In this document: positions 1 to 8,447 of the stretch, one piece after another
Numbering within the stretch: position 1 is the stretch's first letter
How the letters are laid out: every line of letters begins with the position of its first letter
Assembly (NCBI RefSeq): GCF_900188005.1
Contig: NZ_FZNR01000008.1
Span: 62,001 to 126,000, forward strand
Source: Actinoplanes regularis
Lineage (GTDB): Bacteria > Actinomycetota > Actinomycetes > Mycobacteriales > Micromonosporaceae
DNA length: 64,000 nt
Reading direction: 5' to 3'
Program-made: the position numbers and the translations under genes
The notes under the pieces: generated by a model
Database searches by the model: none
What the model was told of the DNA's origin: nothing
The model's input: only the letters and a program-made list of their open reading frames with translations

Positions 1-104
1 GTGGCGACGGGGCTCGGCTCCGGCCTGGCCACGGGGGGCGTAGGTCGTACCGGAAAAGGATCTTGATCTGGGAAGTGACCGTGAGTGGGCCGCGACCGCG
101 AGGT

Positions 105-1082
105 CTACCAGCTGAACCATTTCGCGAAGAAGCCCTTGCGGTCGGTGGTGACCGTCGGGGTCTCGTCGAGGGTCGGCGTGCTGGGCGGGATCGGGCGCGG
201 CGGCGGCACGTACGTCGAGGTGGAGCGGTAGACGGGATGCGGCGGCGGCGCGTACGGGTCCAGGTGCATGCTGCTCAGCTCGTGGAGCAGTTCCTGCGCG
301 GAGGGACGCCCGCGCGGATCGTTGTGCATGCCGCGGCGCAGCAGGTCGGTGAGCGCGCGCGGCACGCCCGGCAGGTCCGGGATCGCCTCGTCGAACAGGT
401 GCATCAGGGTGAGCAGGCCCGGGCTGCGGTCGCTCGGCCAGCGCGGCGGGCGGCCGTGCATGACCGCGTAGAGCGTCGCGCAGAGCGAGTACACGTCGGC
501 GGCGCCGGACGGTGCTTCGTGCCGGAACATCTCGGGCGGCGCGTAGGCCGGCGTGAGCACCTCGAGGGTCACCGACGAGTCCCGCATCTCGCCCAGCACG
601 GCCAGCCCGAAGTCGGCCAGCACCGCCGCGTTGAAGTGCGAGTACAGAATGTTGGCCGGCTTGACGTCGCGGTGCAGCACCCCGTTGGCATGGGTGTGCA
701 CCAGCGCGTCGGCGATCTTCACCCCGACGTCGCGGGCCTCTGCCGGGCTGAGCGGCTTGACCCGCATCCGGTCCAGGTACGACCCGTCACAGAGCTCCAT
801 GATCAGGTACGGGTGCTGATCGACCGTGACGCCGACGTCGACCAGGTCGACCACGTGCGGGTGCGAGGACATCCGCCCAGCGGCCCGGGCCTCACGCAGG
901 AACCGCGCCTGATCCCGAGCGTTGTCCAGGGTGCGATTTTCCATCTTGATGGCGACTTCACGCCCGACGGAATCCTGGACCGCCCGGTATACGGTGGCAT
1001 AACCTCCACGGGCCATGACCGACAAACCGGACATACCCGGGACAAATGGCGCGGGCAGGGCCCCAGGCGGTGTCTCCGTCAC
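105..1082 (-). CDS. Soluble Ser/Thr protein kinase
   Basis: A 325-residue protein with a complete Hanks-type kinase domain: glycine-rich loop ARGGYATVY near residues 24-32, the VAIK lysine at 46, HRDVKPAN at 137-144 (catalytic Asp139) and DFG at 157-159. It would phosphorylate proteins on Ser/Thr in the cytoplasm. After the kinase domain comes only a short Pro/Thr-rich tail; I see no membrane segment, PASTA or other sensor domain, unlike PknB-type kinases. The start is GTG at 1082, 31 bp after the stop of the cyclase gene, so it is probably the last gene of that operon. Its input may therefore come from the cyclase/ATPase neighbour; that is inference. Confidence 0.9.
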   Translation of the reverse strand: MTETPPGALPAPFVPGMSGLSVMARGGYATVYRAVQDSVGREVAIKMENRTLDNARDQARFLREARAAGRMSSHPHVVDLVDVGVTVDQHPYLIMELCDGSYLDRMRVKPLSPAEARDVGVKIADALVHTHANGVLHRDVKPANILYSHFNAAVLADFGLAVLGEMRDSSVTLEVLTPAYAPPEMFRHEAPSGAADVYSLCATLYAVMHGRPPRWPSDRSPGLLTLMHLFDEAIPDLPGVPRALTDLLRRGMHNDPRGRPSAQELLHELSSMHLDPYAPPPHPVYRSTSTYVPPPRPIPPSTPTLDETPTVTTDRKGFFAKWFSW

Positions 1083-1113
1083 GGCTTAGAAAATACGCCA
1101 GCCGCCGGGAAGA

Positions 1114-4100
1114 TCATCCAGGCACATCAGACGCGTAGACGACAGTTTCCGAGGGAACCGATTCGACCTCGGTCATCACCAGGGCATCCAGCAACTCCTC
1201 GGCCGGTCCACGCTCGCCGGCCTGCTCGGTGGAGTACGCCAGGCGGACCGCCTCCTCGGCCGACGCGCGAGCCTCCGCGTACCGGTCCGAGGCGGCCAGC
1301 ACCCGGGCCCGCACCATGGCGGCCATCACCCCGCTGCGCACGTCCTCGGCCGGCACCTCACGGGCCCGCTCGATCCAGGTCAACGCCTCACCCACCCGCC
1401 CCTCGGCGAGCAGCGCGGACGAATACGACGCCAGCGTGTGCCGCCGCGAGAAAAGCAGCGAGGGCGCCGACGTGTCACTCGCGATCGGCGCCAGCAGCCC
1501 GATCGCCGTCGCCGCGTCCCCGGCCCGGATCCGCGCCTCGGCGAGCAGCACCCGCGGACCGACCTGGGCCGGAGCCAACGCGTTGTGCGGCTCGACCGCG
1601 AGCATCACCCGACGGGCGTCCGCCTCGGCCCGATCCAGGTCCCCCTGTTTCAGCGCGACGAAGCCGTGCAACGTGCCGGCCATCCCGAGCAGCAGCGGGT
1701 GACCGGTCCGTTCGGCGAACCAGAGAGCGTCGTCCAGCAGGTCGGCGGCGTGGTCGAACTCGCCCAGCCCACGCGCGATGGCGCCGCGCACCACCATCGC
1801 CAGCCCACAGCCCCAGTCGTCGGAGACCTCCTGGAACTCCCGGTAGGCCCGCCGTGCCTGACTGTCGGCCGCGCCCAGGTCGCCCAACTCGGCCGCCGCG
1901 TACGCCTCGACCACCCGCAGCGTGCCGACCGCCCAGCCCTCACCAACCCGGTCACCGAAGGGCAGGAAGATCCGGGCCAGCCGACGCGCCTCCACCAGCC
2001 GGCCGGCCAGCAGCCGGGCGAAGGCCGTGGTGCCGCGCAGCCAGGACCGGCCGACCGGGTCACCGAGCTCGGCGAAGAGCCGGGCGGCCCGGCCCAGCAC
2101 CGCGTCGGTCCCGGCGAAGTCACCCCGGGTGGTGGTCACCCAGGCCAGGTTCTGCAGCGCCCAGGCCTGCCCGTGCCGGTCGCCGGCGGCCAGTGTCACC
2201 TGATAGGCCGCGGCGAACCGGCTGCTCGCCTGGCTCAGCCGCCCGTTCAGGAAGTCGGCCATGCCGAGGCGGCGCATCGCGTTCGCCCGCTCCGGCAGCA
2301 GCTGCGCCTCGGTCGCCACCTCCAGCGCCTCCTGCCAGGCGGCCACGGCGCGGCCGCCGTCGCCGAGCGCCTCGTGCGCACGGCCGAGCAGGATCATCGC
2401 CTCGGCGCGGCAGACCGGGTCCTCGGCGGCGCTCTTGGTGAGCTTCTCGCCGTACGCCAGCGCCTCCTCGGCCCGGCCCAGCCGCAGCAGGGCCCGGGCC
2501 AGCACCAACTGGTCGGGCAGCGGCAGGTCGCCGCCGGAGAGCACCGCGGCCCGTTCCGCGTACTCGATGGCGGCGGCCGGCTCGATGTTGGCCAGCGCGC
2601 GCCGGGCCATCCGGCCGAGCGCCGCCACGGCCAGGGCGGCGACGTCGCGGACCGCCGCGTCCGGGCGCAGGCGGACCGCGTCGGCCAGGTCGATCGCGGC
2701 CTCGGCGTGGGTGGCCACGAACGCGTCCCGCTCGTTCTCGGTCACGCTCAGCGTGGCGGCGCCGTCGGCATGCCGGCCGACCGTCTCCGGGGCGGCCCAG
2801 GTCGCCAGGTAGGCGTGCCGCTCGGCGAGGTCGGCCTTGCCGATGCCCGCGTACGCCGCCTCGCGCATCAGCGGGGTGGTGAACTGGAAGCCGCCCCGGC
2901 TGCGGTGGATCATGCGCCGCTGCAGCAGCTCGTCGACGACCGGTTCGAGCTCCTCGGCGGGCGCCCGGCGCTCCCGCAGCGCCTGCAGCACCCCGCTCGG
3001 CACGGTCGTCCCGGCCACCGACGCGTCCCGCAGCACCGCCCGCGGCTCGGCCGGCAGCGCGTCGATGCGCGCCGCCAGCACCGCCGCGAGGTCCCGGGAG
3101 AGCAGTTGGCTGCCGAGCGAACCGGCCGCGAGCTGCCACTTGCCGGCCGCGTTCGCACCCACCGCCGGGGTCAGCGCGCCCCGCTCCATCAGCAGGGTGA
3201 CCATCTCGGCCAGGTAGAACGGGTTGCCCTGGGCGGTAGCCAGCAGCCGGTCGCTGTCCGGCTGCGGCAGTTTCCCCCCGGTCAGGTACGACGTGAGCAG
3301 CCGCGACGCGTCCGCCCCGCGCAACGGCGGCAGGGTGTGCACCTCGGCGTCGGCGAGCCGGGTCAGCGCGCCCGCGGTCCGCACCAGCTCCGGCCGCCCA
3401 AGCAGAAGAACCACCACCGGGCCCTCCAGCCGGGACAGCGTGCTGCCCAGCGCGTCGACCGTGGTGGCGGTGGCGTCGTGCAGATCGTCCACGATCACCA
3501 CCAGCGGGGTGGTGGTGGCCATCGCGTTCAGCAGGTCGGCGACCGCGATCGAGATGGCGTCGGCGTCCACCCGCTTGGCGCTCGGTGGCCAGTCCGCGGG
3601 CGCGGCCGGGCCGCCCGGGTTGACCGGGGCCTCGCCATAGCCGAGCAGGACCAGCAGGCGGTCGATGTCGAGCGGCACACCGAGCCGCTGGGCGACCTTG
3701 CGCAGGCGCTCCTCGACGACCGTGCGGCCGATCGTGGTGACCACGTCCTTGGGCAGGCCGGCGGCCTTGCGGACCAGGTCGGCCAGGGGTGCGTAGCGGC
3801 GCCGCTCACCGAACGCCCGGCAGCGCACCCGCAGCACCCGGGCGCCGTGCCCCGCGTACGGCCCGGTGCCCACCTCGTAGCCCGCGGCCAGCCGTTTCAC
3901 CTCGCCGGCGAAGCGGGACTTACCGATCCCGGCCTCGGCGGTCATCACCAGGACGCGGGGCGTGCCAGAGTCGATCGCCTCGGCGAGCCGGCCGGCGAGC
4001 CGGCCCAGTTCCGCCTCCCGGCCCACGAACGGCGCCTCGTCGCCCAGGCCGGAGCGGGTGCCCGGGGCGTCGTGCAGACCGAGCAGCTCAAAGGTCGGCA

Positions 4101-4716
4101 CCGGCTCGCGTTTGCCCTTGAGCCGCAGCGGCCGCAGTTGCCGCCAGGAGGCGACGTGCCGGGTCCCGTTGCTGGTGCGCTCGCCGGCGTAGACCGCGCC
4201 GACCGCGGCGGCGTCGGCCAGCCGGGCGGCGGTGTTCACGGTGTCGCCGATGACGGTGTATTCGATGCCGGCCTGCATGCCGGCGACCACCTCGCCGGTG
4301 TTCAGCCCGACGCGCAGGCCCAGCGGGGCACCGCCGCCGCGCTCGTCGTCGAGCACCCGGCGGACCGCGCGCTGCATGCTCAGCGCGGCCCGGACCGCCC
4401 GCTCGGCGTCGTCCTCATGGGCCACCGGGGCGCCGAAGACCGCCATGATCCCGTCGCCGGTCAGCTTGTCCACGTGGCCGCCGAACGTTTTGACCGCGCC
4501 GGCCAGCGCGGCCAGCACGCGGTCGGTGACCGCGCCGACCCGTTCCGGGTCGAGGTCCTCGGACCAGGAGGTGAAGTCGGAGAGGTCGCCGAAGAGCACG
4601 GTGACGATCCGGCGTTCCGCAGCCGGCAGCGTGGCGGCGGCCGGCAGCGCCGAGCCGCAGTGGTGGCAGAAGCGAGCACCGGGAACGGCGACGGTCCCAC
4701 ACACGGGGCAGGTCAC
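1114..4716 (-). CDS. Class III nucleotide cyclase fused to AAA ATPase and TPR-like region
   Basis: About 1200 residues. The N terminus has a zinc-ribbon (CPVCG at 3-7, CHHCG at 17-21). A class III cyclase domain follows (about 36-212) with metal-binding Asp44 and Asp88, KLTGDG at 84-89, and the IGDTVNTAARL segment at 156-166, so it may make cAMP or cGMP. Then comes an STAND-like ATPase with Walker A AEAGIGKS at 260-267 and Walker B VVIVDDLHD, and a long Ala/Leu-rich C-terminal helical repeat region. The open frame runs further upstream, but the GTG at 4716 overlaps the stop of the MBL gene (GTGA) and precedes the zinc ribbon directly, which decides the start. Substrate (ATP or GTP) cannot be read with certainty. 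Confidence 0.88.
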   Translation of the reverse strand: MTCPVCGTVAVPGARFCHHCGSALPAAATLPAAERRIVTVLFGDLSDFTSWSEDLDPERVGAVTDRVLAALAGAVKTFGGHVDKLTGDGIMAVFGAPVAHEDDAERAVRAALSMQRAVRRVLDDERGGGAPLGLRVGLNTGEVVAGMQAGIEYTVIGDTVNTAARLADAAAVGAVYAGERTSNGTRHVASWRQLRPLRLKGKREPVPTFELLGLHDAPGTRSGLGDEAPFVGREAELGRLAGRLAEAIDSGTPRVLVMTAEAGIGKSRFAGEVKRLAAGYEVGTGPYAGHGARVLRVRCRAFGERRRYAPLADLVRKAAGLPKDVVTTIGRTVVEERLRKVAQRLGVPLDIDRLLVLLGYGEAPVNPGGPAAPADWPPSAKRVDADAISIAVADLLNAMATTTPLVVIVDDLHDATATTVDALGSTLSRLEGPVVVLLLGRPELVRTAGALTRLADAEVHTLPPLRGADASRLLTSYLTGGKLPQPDSDRLLATAQGNPFYLAEMVTLLMERGALTPAVGANAAGKWQLAAGSLGSQLLSRDLAAVLAARIDALPAEPRAVLRDASVAGTTVPSGVLQALRERRAPAEELEPVVDELLQRRMIHRSRGGFQFTTPLMREAAYAGIGKADLAERHAYLATWAAPETVGRHADGAATLSVTENERDAFVATHAEAAIDLADAVRLRPDAAVRDVAALAVAALGRMARRALANIEPAAAIEYAERAAVLSGGDLPLPDQLVLARALLRLGRAEEALAYGEKLTKSAAEDPVCRAEAMILLGRAHEALGDGGRAVAAWQEALEVATEAQLLPERANAMRRLGMADFLNGRLSQASSRFAAAYQVTLAAGDRHGQAWALQNLAWVTTTRGDFAGTDAVLGRAARLFAELGDPVGRSWLRGTTAFARLLAGRLVEARRLARIFLPFGDRVGEGWAVGTLRVVEAYAAAELGDLGAADSQARRAYREFQEVSDDWGCGLAMVVRGAIARGLGEFDHAADLLDDALWFAERTGHPLLLGMAGTLHGFVALKQGDLDRAEADARRVMLAVEPHNALAPAQVGPRVLLAEARIRAGDAATAIGLLAPIASDTSAPSLLFSRRHTLASYSSALLAEGRVGEALTWIERAREVPAEDVRSGVMAAMVRARVLAASDRYAEARASAEEAVRLAYSTEQAGERGPAEELLDALVMTEVESVPSETVVYASDVPG

Positions 4717-5591
4717 AGCCGGTCCAAACCGTCGGCCCCCGCCGCTGATTCCCGCATCAGGTGATCGATCTGCGCCGCCGCGGACCACTCGGCCGCGAAC
4801 CGCACCCTCGGGTCGATGTCCGGATAGACCACGTCGACCACCGCCTCCGGCGTCCGCGCACCGGCCGCCATCGCGGCCCTGACCTGCGCGAGGCGTTCCC
4901 TGCGATGGTCCAGATATTCCTCGGCGAGGGCGCCGGTGTCGGCCCGGACCGGGCCGTGGCCCGGCAACATCAAGACTTTTCCGTACGTCCGGAGAAGTTC
5001 CAGACTCTCCAGGTACGAGCTGAGATCGCCGTCCGGAGCCGCCACCACCGTGGTGCCACGGCCCAGGATCGTGTCGCCGGTGAACATCACGCGCTCGCCC
5101 TCGCACTCAACGAGAAAACACACCGAATCGCCCGTGTGTCCAGGAGTGTCCAGGACCTGTATTTCCAGTCCGTTCCCGCCGAGGCTCTCTCGTGGGTCCA
5201 ACGGCTCACCGTGCCGGCAGTGCGCGGGGTCGGCGGCCAGGACGGCGGTGCCGCCGAGCAGCTCAGAGAGCCGCTCGGCGCCCTCGACATGGTCATGATG
5301 ACCGTGCGTAATCAAAATGAACTGAAAAGGCCCGAGATCCGCGATGCGGCGCAGGTGCCCCTCGTCCAGCGGGCCCGGGTCGACGACCGCCGCGAACTCC
5401 GCGCCCGGTGCACGCAGAATCCAGGTATTGGTGCCGTCGAGCGTCATCGGGCCCGGGTTGGGAGCGCGAAGCAACGACACCCAACCCGGCAGCCGGTCGA
5501 CCTCGGCCGACGTGGGCTCAGCACCCCCCATGCCGAGAATCGTACGTCGCGATTTCGAGGTGAGCCGAGACACGATGTCCGTTCCGGTCAC
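4713..5591 (-). CDS. MBL-fold metallo-hydrolase
   Basis: A 292-residue metallo-beta-lactamase-fold hydrolase. The signature THGHHDHVEGA lies near residues 94-104, followed by GHTGDS and a later GHGP motif, the usual dinuclear zinc ligands. A GTG at 5591 opens the frame; an ATG at 5531 (MGGAEPTS) would give 272 residues and may be the true start, as neither has a strong ribosome site. It follows ridA by 35 bp and overlaps the cyclase gene by 4 bp. In mycobacteria and streptomycetes the MBL/RidA pair lies beside crp; here a cyclase takes that place. The substrate is unknown. Confidence 0.85.
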   Translation of the reverse strand: MTGTDIVSRLTSKSRRTILGMGGAEPTSAEVDRLPGWVSLLRAPNPGPMTLDGTNTWILRAPGAEFAAVVDPGPLDEGHLRRIADLGPFQFILITHGHHDHVEGAERLSELLGGTAVLAADPAHCRHGEPLDPRESLGGNGLEIQVLDTPGHTGDSVCFLVECEGERVMFTGDTILGRGTTVVAAPDGDLSSYLESLELLRTYGKVLMLPGHGPVRADTGALAEEYLDHRRERLAQVRAAMAAGARTPEAVVDVVYPDIDPRVRFAAEWSAAAQIDHLMRESAAGADGLDRL

Positions 5592-5626
5592 CTTCGGTGA
5601 TCAAACCCGGCCGAACCCACACAAGA

Positions 5627-6112
5627 TCACGCCACTTCGGCGATGACCTCGACTTCCACCGGCGCACCCAGCGGCAGTTCGGCGACTCCGACCGCGCTGC
5701 GCGCGTGCCGCCCCTGCTCGCCCAGCACCTCGCCGAAGAGGTTCGAGGCGCCGTTGACCACGGCCGGCTGACCGGTGAAGCCCGCGGCCGAGGCCACGAA
5801 GCCACTCACCTTGACGATCTTCACGAGCCGGCCCAGGCCGACCAGCCCCTCGATCGCGGCCAGCGCGTTCAGCGCGCAGATCTTGGCGAGCTCGGCGGCC
5901 TCCTCGGTGGTCACGTCGTCGCCCACCTTGCCGGTCCGCAACAGCTTGCCGTCGACGATCGGCAGCTGGCCGGAGACGTAGACGTAGTTGCCGGACTGGA
6001 CGGCCGGCAGGTAGGACGCCAGCGGCGGGACCACCTTCGGCAGGGTCAGGCCCAGCTCGGCCAGCTTCGCGTAGGCGTCCACACCGCCCTCACCGGCGAT
6101 CGGCGTGGTCAC
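5627..6112 (-). CDS. RidA/YjgF-family enamine/imine deaminase
   Basis: A 161-residue protein of the RidA (Rid/YER057c/UK114) family: YVYVSGQLPIVDGK, the central SAAGFTGQP region and the C-terminal GAPVEVEVIAEV strand are recognisable. Family members hydrolyse reactive enamines/imines formed by PLP enzymes, but some members lack this activity, so the exact role is open. The GTG start at 6112 overlaps the stop of the DUF4177 gene as GTGA, which argues for translational coupling and against the much longer open frame upstream. Confidence 0.87.
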   Translation of the reverse strand: MTTPIAGEGGVDAYAKLAELGLTLPKVVPPLASYLPAVQSGNYVYVSGQLPIVDGKLLRTGKVGDDVTTEEAAELAKICALNALAAIEGLVGLGRLVKIVKVSGFVASAAGFTGQPAVVNGASNLFGEVLGEQGRHARSAVGVAELPLGAPVEVEVIAEVA

Positions 6113-6264
6113 GACTTCGCCCGCTTCATGTAGGCGACCAGCTGTTCCGGGTTCGGTCCCGGCACCACCTGGACGAGCTCCCAGCCGTCGTCGCCCCAGT
6201 TGTCGAGGATCTGCTTGGTCGCGTGTACCAGCAGGGGCACGGTTACATACTCCCACTTCTGCAT
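6109..6264 (-). CDS. Small DUF4177 protein
   Basis: A 51-residue protein beginning MQKWEYVTVPLL and containing GDDGWELVQV, characteristic of DUF4177, whose function is unknown. A clear ribosome site (AAGGAG at 6275-6280) lies 10 bases before the ATG at 6264. It is the first gene of the leftward operon with ridA, the MBL hydrolase, the cyclase and the kinase; the same small gene sits beside ridA at the equivalent streptomycete locus. It is buried at the end of a long spurious open frame (6109-8229). Confidence 0.85.
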   Translation of the reverse strand: MQKWEYVTVPLLVHATKQILDNWGDDGWELVQVVPGPNPEQLVAYMKRAKS

Positions 6265-6378
6265 GGCTCGGACACTCCTTAGTCGGGTACCGGCACAGCT
6301 TAGGGCCCGGCGTTCCCGCTGGTTGGCTAGGCTGAGCGGCAATACACGGAAAGCATGCAAGTAGACACGGAGGGTGAC

Positions 6379-7383
6379 GTGACGCAGCCCGGCCACCCGG
6401 ATCCGCCGCCGTCGCCCGACCCCGAGCCGCCGGCGCCGCTCCCGCCCGGCGACCCGATTCCGATTCCGGAACCACCGCACCTCGGCCGGCACGCCCTCAC
6501 GGACGAGCCCGCCCGCACAAGCGAACCTGCCCTCACAAGCGAGTCCGCCCGCACAAGCGAACCTGCCCTCACAAGCGAGTCCGCCCGCACAAGCGAACCC
6601 GCTCTCACAAGCGAGTCCGCCCGCACAAGCGAACCCGCTCTCACAAGCGAACCCGCTCTCACAAGCGAGTCCGCCCGCGCAGGCGAGCCTGCTCTCACGA
6701 GCGAGCCCGCTCTCACGGCGACCGCGGAACATCAGATGGTCGACGACGGGTGGCACCAACCCGCCCCCAACGGCCCGTGGCACGCCCAGCACGAGAAGCC
6801 CGGCGAGTGGCAGCACCCCCCGCCCGAGCATCTGGCCTGGGAACACTCCCCGCCGGCCGAGGCGCCACCGGAGGGACCGGAGCCGATCCGGGTGAACCCG
6901 TCCAACGGCCGGCGCCCGCCACCACAGTTGCGTCGCCCGCTCTCCCCGCGCTCCTCGCTCTTCGTCTCCCTGGCGCTCGCCGCCACCCTGGCGCTCTGCG
7001 GCGGCGGCGCGGTCTCGGCATATCTGCTGTTCCGGGACGTCGACACCCCCGGCTCGCCGGATCCGGCCACCGCCGTGAACCGCTTCCTCACCGCGGTCTA
7101 CACCCAGCAGGACGCCGACGCCGCCGAGGACCTGGTCTGCCGCAAGTCCCGGGACGCGACCAAACTCGCCGACCGCGTGCAGCAGATCCGCGACTACGCC
7201 GACGGCTACGAGGGCGCCTCGTTCCGCTGGGACGAGCCCACGGTGAAGAGCGACAAGGACGACGAGGCCGAGGTCGGGGTGCGCGTGGTGATGTCGACCG
7301 CGGACGAGAAGAGCGCCGCGCAGGAGCTGGAGTTCACCGTCGTCCGCAAGACCGGTTGGCTGGTCTGCGAAGTCTCCGGCTGA
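6379..7383 (+). CDS. Pro-rich membrane protein with hexapeptide repeats
   Basis: About 334 residues. The N-terminal half is low-complexity: a Pro-rich stretch, then 13 hexapeptides of the type ALTSEP/ARTSES, then a Pro/His/Trp-rich stretch. A single transmembrane helix follows (SLFVSLALAATLALCGGGAVSAYL is its core, given here in part by SLFVSLALAATLALC). The C-terminal ~100 residues (PATAVNRFLTAVYTQQDADA...) resemble the small extracytoplasmic NTF2-like domains of actinobacterial membrane proteins. The GTG at 6379 has GGAGGG at 6369-6374 upstream and is preferred over the ATG at 6355. It is divergent from the DUF4177 operon. Function unknown. Confidence 0.75.
   Translation: MTQPGHPDPPPSPDPEPPAPLPPGDPIPIPEPPHLGRHALTDEPARTSEPALTSESARTSEPALTSESARTSEPALTSESARTSEPALTSEPALTSESARAGEPALTSEPALTATAEHQMVDDGWHQPAPNGPWHAQHEKPGEWQHPPPEHLAWEHSPPAEAPPEGPEPIRVNPSNGRRPPPQLRRPLSPRSSLFVSLALAATLALCGGGAVSAYLLFRDVDTPGSPDPATAVNRFLTAVYTQQDADAAEDLVCRKSRDATKLADRVQQIRDYADGYEGASFRWDEPTVKSDKDDEAEVGVRVVMSTADEKSAAQELEFTVVRKTGWLVCEVSG
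6493..6726 (+). repeat. In-frame 18-bp tandem repeat, about 13 units
   Basis: An 18-bp unit of the type GCYCKCACAAGCGARYCY is repeated about 13 times in frame, coding for alternating ALTSEP and ARTSES hexapeptides. Several copies are identical or differ at one or two bases, so the array is likely to change length by slippage or recombination. The first (ALTDEP) and last (ALTATA) units are degenerate. Confidence 0.9.
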
Positions 7384-7407
7384 GCCGCGTTTTCCGAACG
7401 TCGTAAC

Positions 7408-8370
7408 GTGGACGACATGGGCGAGCATCACGGTAACTGGCCGGAACGATTGCACATCGTGACCGGCAAGGGCGGCACCGGGAAGACCAGCGTCGCCGCC
7501 GCACTGGCCCTGGGGCTGGCCGCCGGTGGCCGCCGCACGCTGCTGGTCGAGGTCGAGGGTCGGCAGGGCATCGCCCAGCTGTTCGGGCTGGGCCCGCTGC
7601 CGTACGCGGAGCGCCGGATCGCCACCACCGCCGGCGGCGGCGAGGTCCGCGCCCTCCCGGTGGACCCCGAGGAGGCGCTCCTCGAATACCTCGACATGTT
7701 CTACAAGCTCGGCGCGGCCGGTCGGGCGCTGCGCAAGGTCGGCGCCATCGACTTCGCCACCACGATCGCACCGGGCCTGCGCGACGTGCTGCTCACCGGC
7801 AAGGTCAAGGAGGCCACCACCCGGTCGGCGGACGGCCGCCGGGTGTACGACGCGGTCGTGCTGGACGCCCCGCCCACCGGCCGCATCGGCCGCTTCCTGA
7901 ACGTCACCGCGGAGACCGCCCGGCTGGCCAAGATGGGCCCGATCAAGACCCAGAGCGACGGGGTGTCCTCGCTGCTGCGCTCGCCGATGACCGCGGTGCA
8001 CGTGGTCACGCTGCTGGAGGAGATGCCGGTGCAGGAGACCCTGGACGCGATCGAGGAGTTGGCCGGCCTGGGCATCCCGGTCGGGCGGATCGTGCTGAAC
8101 GGTGCCCGGCCACCGCTGCTGGCCGGCGGGAAGTTCACCAAGGCGGAGATCAAACGGGGCCTGGCCGCCGCGGGCCTGCCGGCCGCCCCGGTCACGGTCA
8201 ACCAGCTGGCCGCCGAGGCCCAGGCCCACCTGACCCGCCGCGAGCTGGAGGAGTCGCTCCGGCTCGAGCTCGCCGAGCGGGGCCGGCCGATGGTCGAGCT
8301 GCCACTGCTGCCGGACGGTGTCGACCGGGCCGGGCTCGATGTACTCGCCGCCCGGCTTCTACCTGGTTGA
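7408..8370 (+). CDS. Get3/ArsA-like ATPase, first of pair
   Basis: A 320-residue P-loop ATPase of the ArsA/Get3 group. The deviant Walker A TGKGGTGKTS is at about residues 19-28, and VLDAPPTGRIGRF is the switch/Walker B region. I see no cysteine pair like the arsenite site of true ArsA, so arsenic export is unlikely. The GTG at 7408 or the ATG at 7417 could start translation. It is followed at once by a second member of the family and then by wblA, the order known from mycobacterial Rv3679-Rv3680-whiB4, where the pair is described as Get3-like. Partner proteins here are unknown. Confidence 0.86.
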   Translation: MDDMGEHHGNWPERLHIVTGKGGTGKTSVAAALALGLAAGGRRTLLVEVEGRQGIAQLFGLGPLPYAERRIATTAGGGEVRALPVDPEEALLEYLDMFYKLGAAGRALRKVGAIDFATTIAPGLRDVLLTGKVKEATTRSADGRRVYDAVVLDAPPTGRIGRFLNVTAETARLAKMGPIKTQSDGVSSLLRSPMTAVHVVTLLEEMPVQETLDAIEELAGLGIPVGRIVLNGARPPLLAGGKFTKAEIKRGLAAAGLPAAPVTVNQLAAEAQAHLTRRELEESLRLELAERGRPMVELPLLPDGVDRAGLDVLAARLLPG

Positions 8371-8447
8371 TACGGTTTTTCGCCCGGCAGGGCCGCTCAG
8401 CGTGTTTGCTCACCTCGCGTCCGATCACGACGCATTACTCTGGAGTA

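Noticed and set aside
1..104. Partial gene at the left edge
   Set aside because: No frame in the first 104 bases shows a supported protein end; nothing is called.
63..2441. Long plus-strand open frame (792 residues) over the kinase/cyclase region
   Set aside because: It is Arg/Pro/Ala-rich with no domain and runs antisense to two well-supported genes, a usual effect of GC-rich codons.
1438..4764. 1108-residue plus-strand frame antisense to the cyclase
   Set aside because: No recognisable motif, unnatural composition (Gln/Arg/Gly/His), and the opposite strand codes a clear multi-domain protein.
4717..5106. N-terminal extension of the cyclase frame
   Set aside because: It lies wholly inside the MBL gene in another frame, and the GTG at 4716 with a GTGA overlap gives a natural zinc-ribbon start.
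6327..6716. Minus-strand frame of LVRAGS/LVRADS repeats
   Set aside because: It is the reverse reading of the 18-bp array; the plus-strand frame continues into a membrane protein with normal codon use.
6493..6726. CRISPR array
   Set aside because: Units are 18 bp, directly adjacent and coding, with no spacers and no cas genes.
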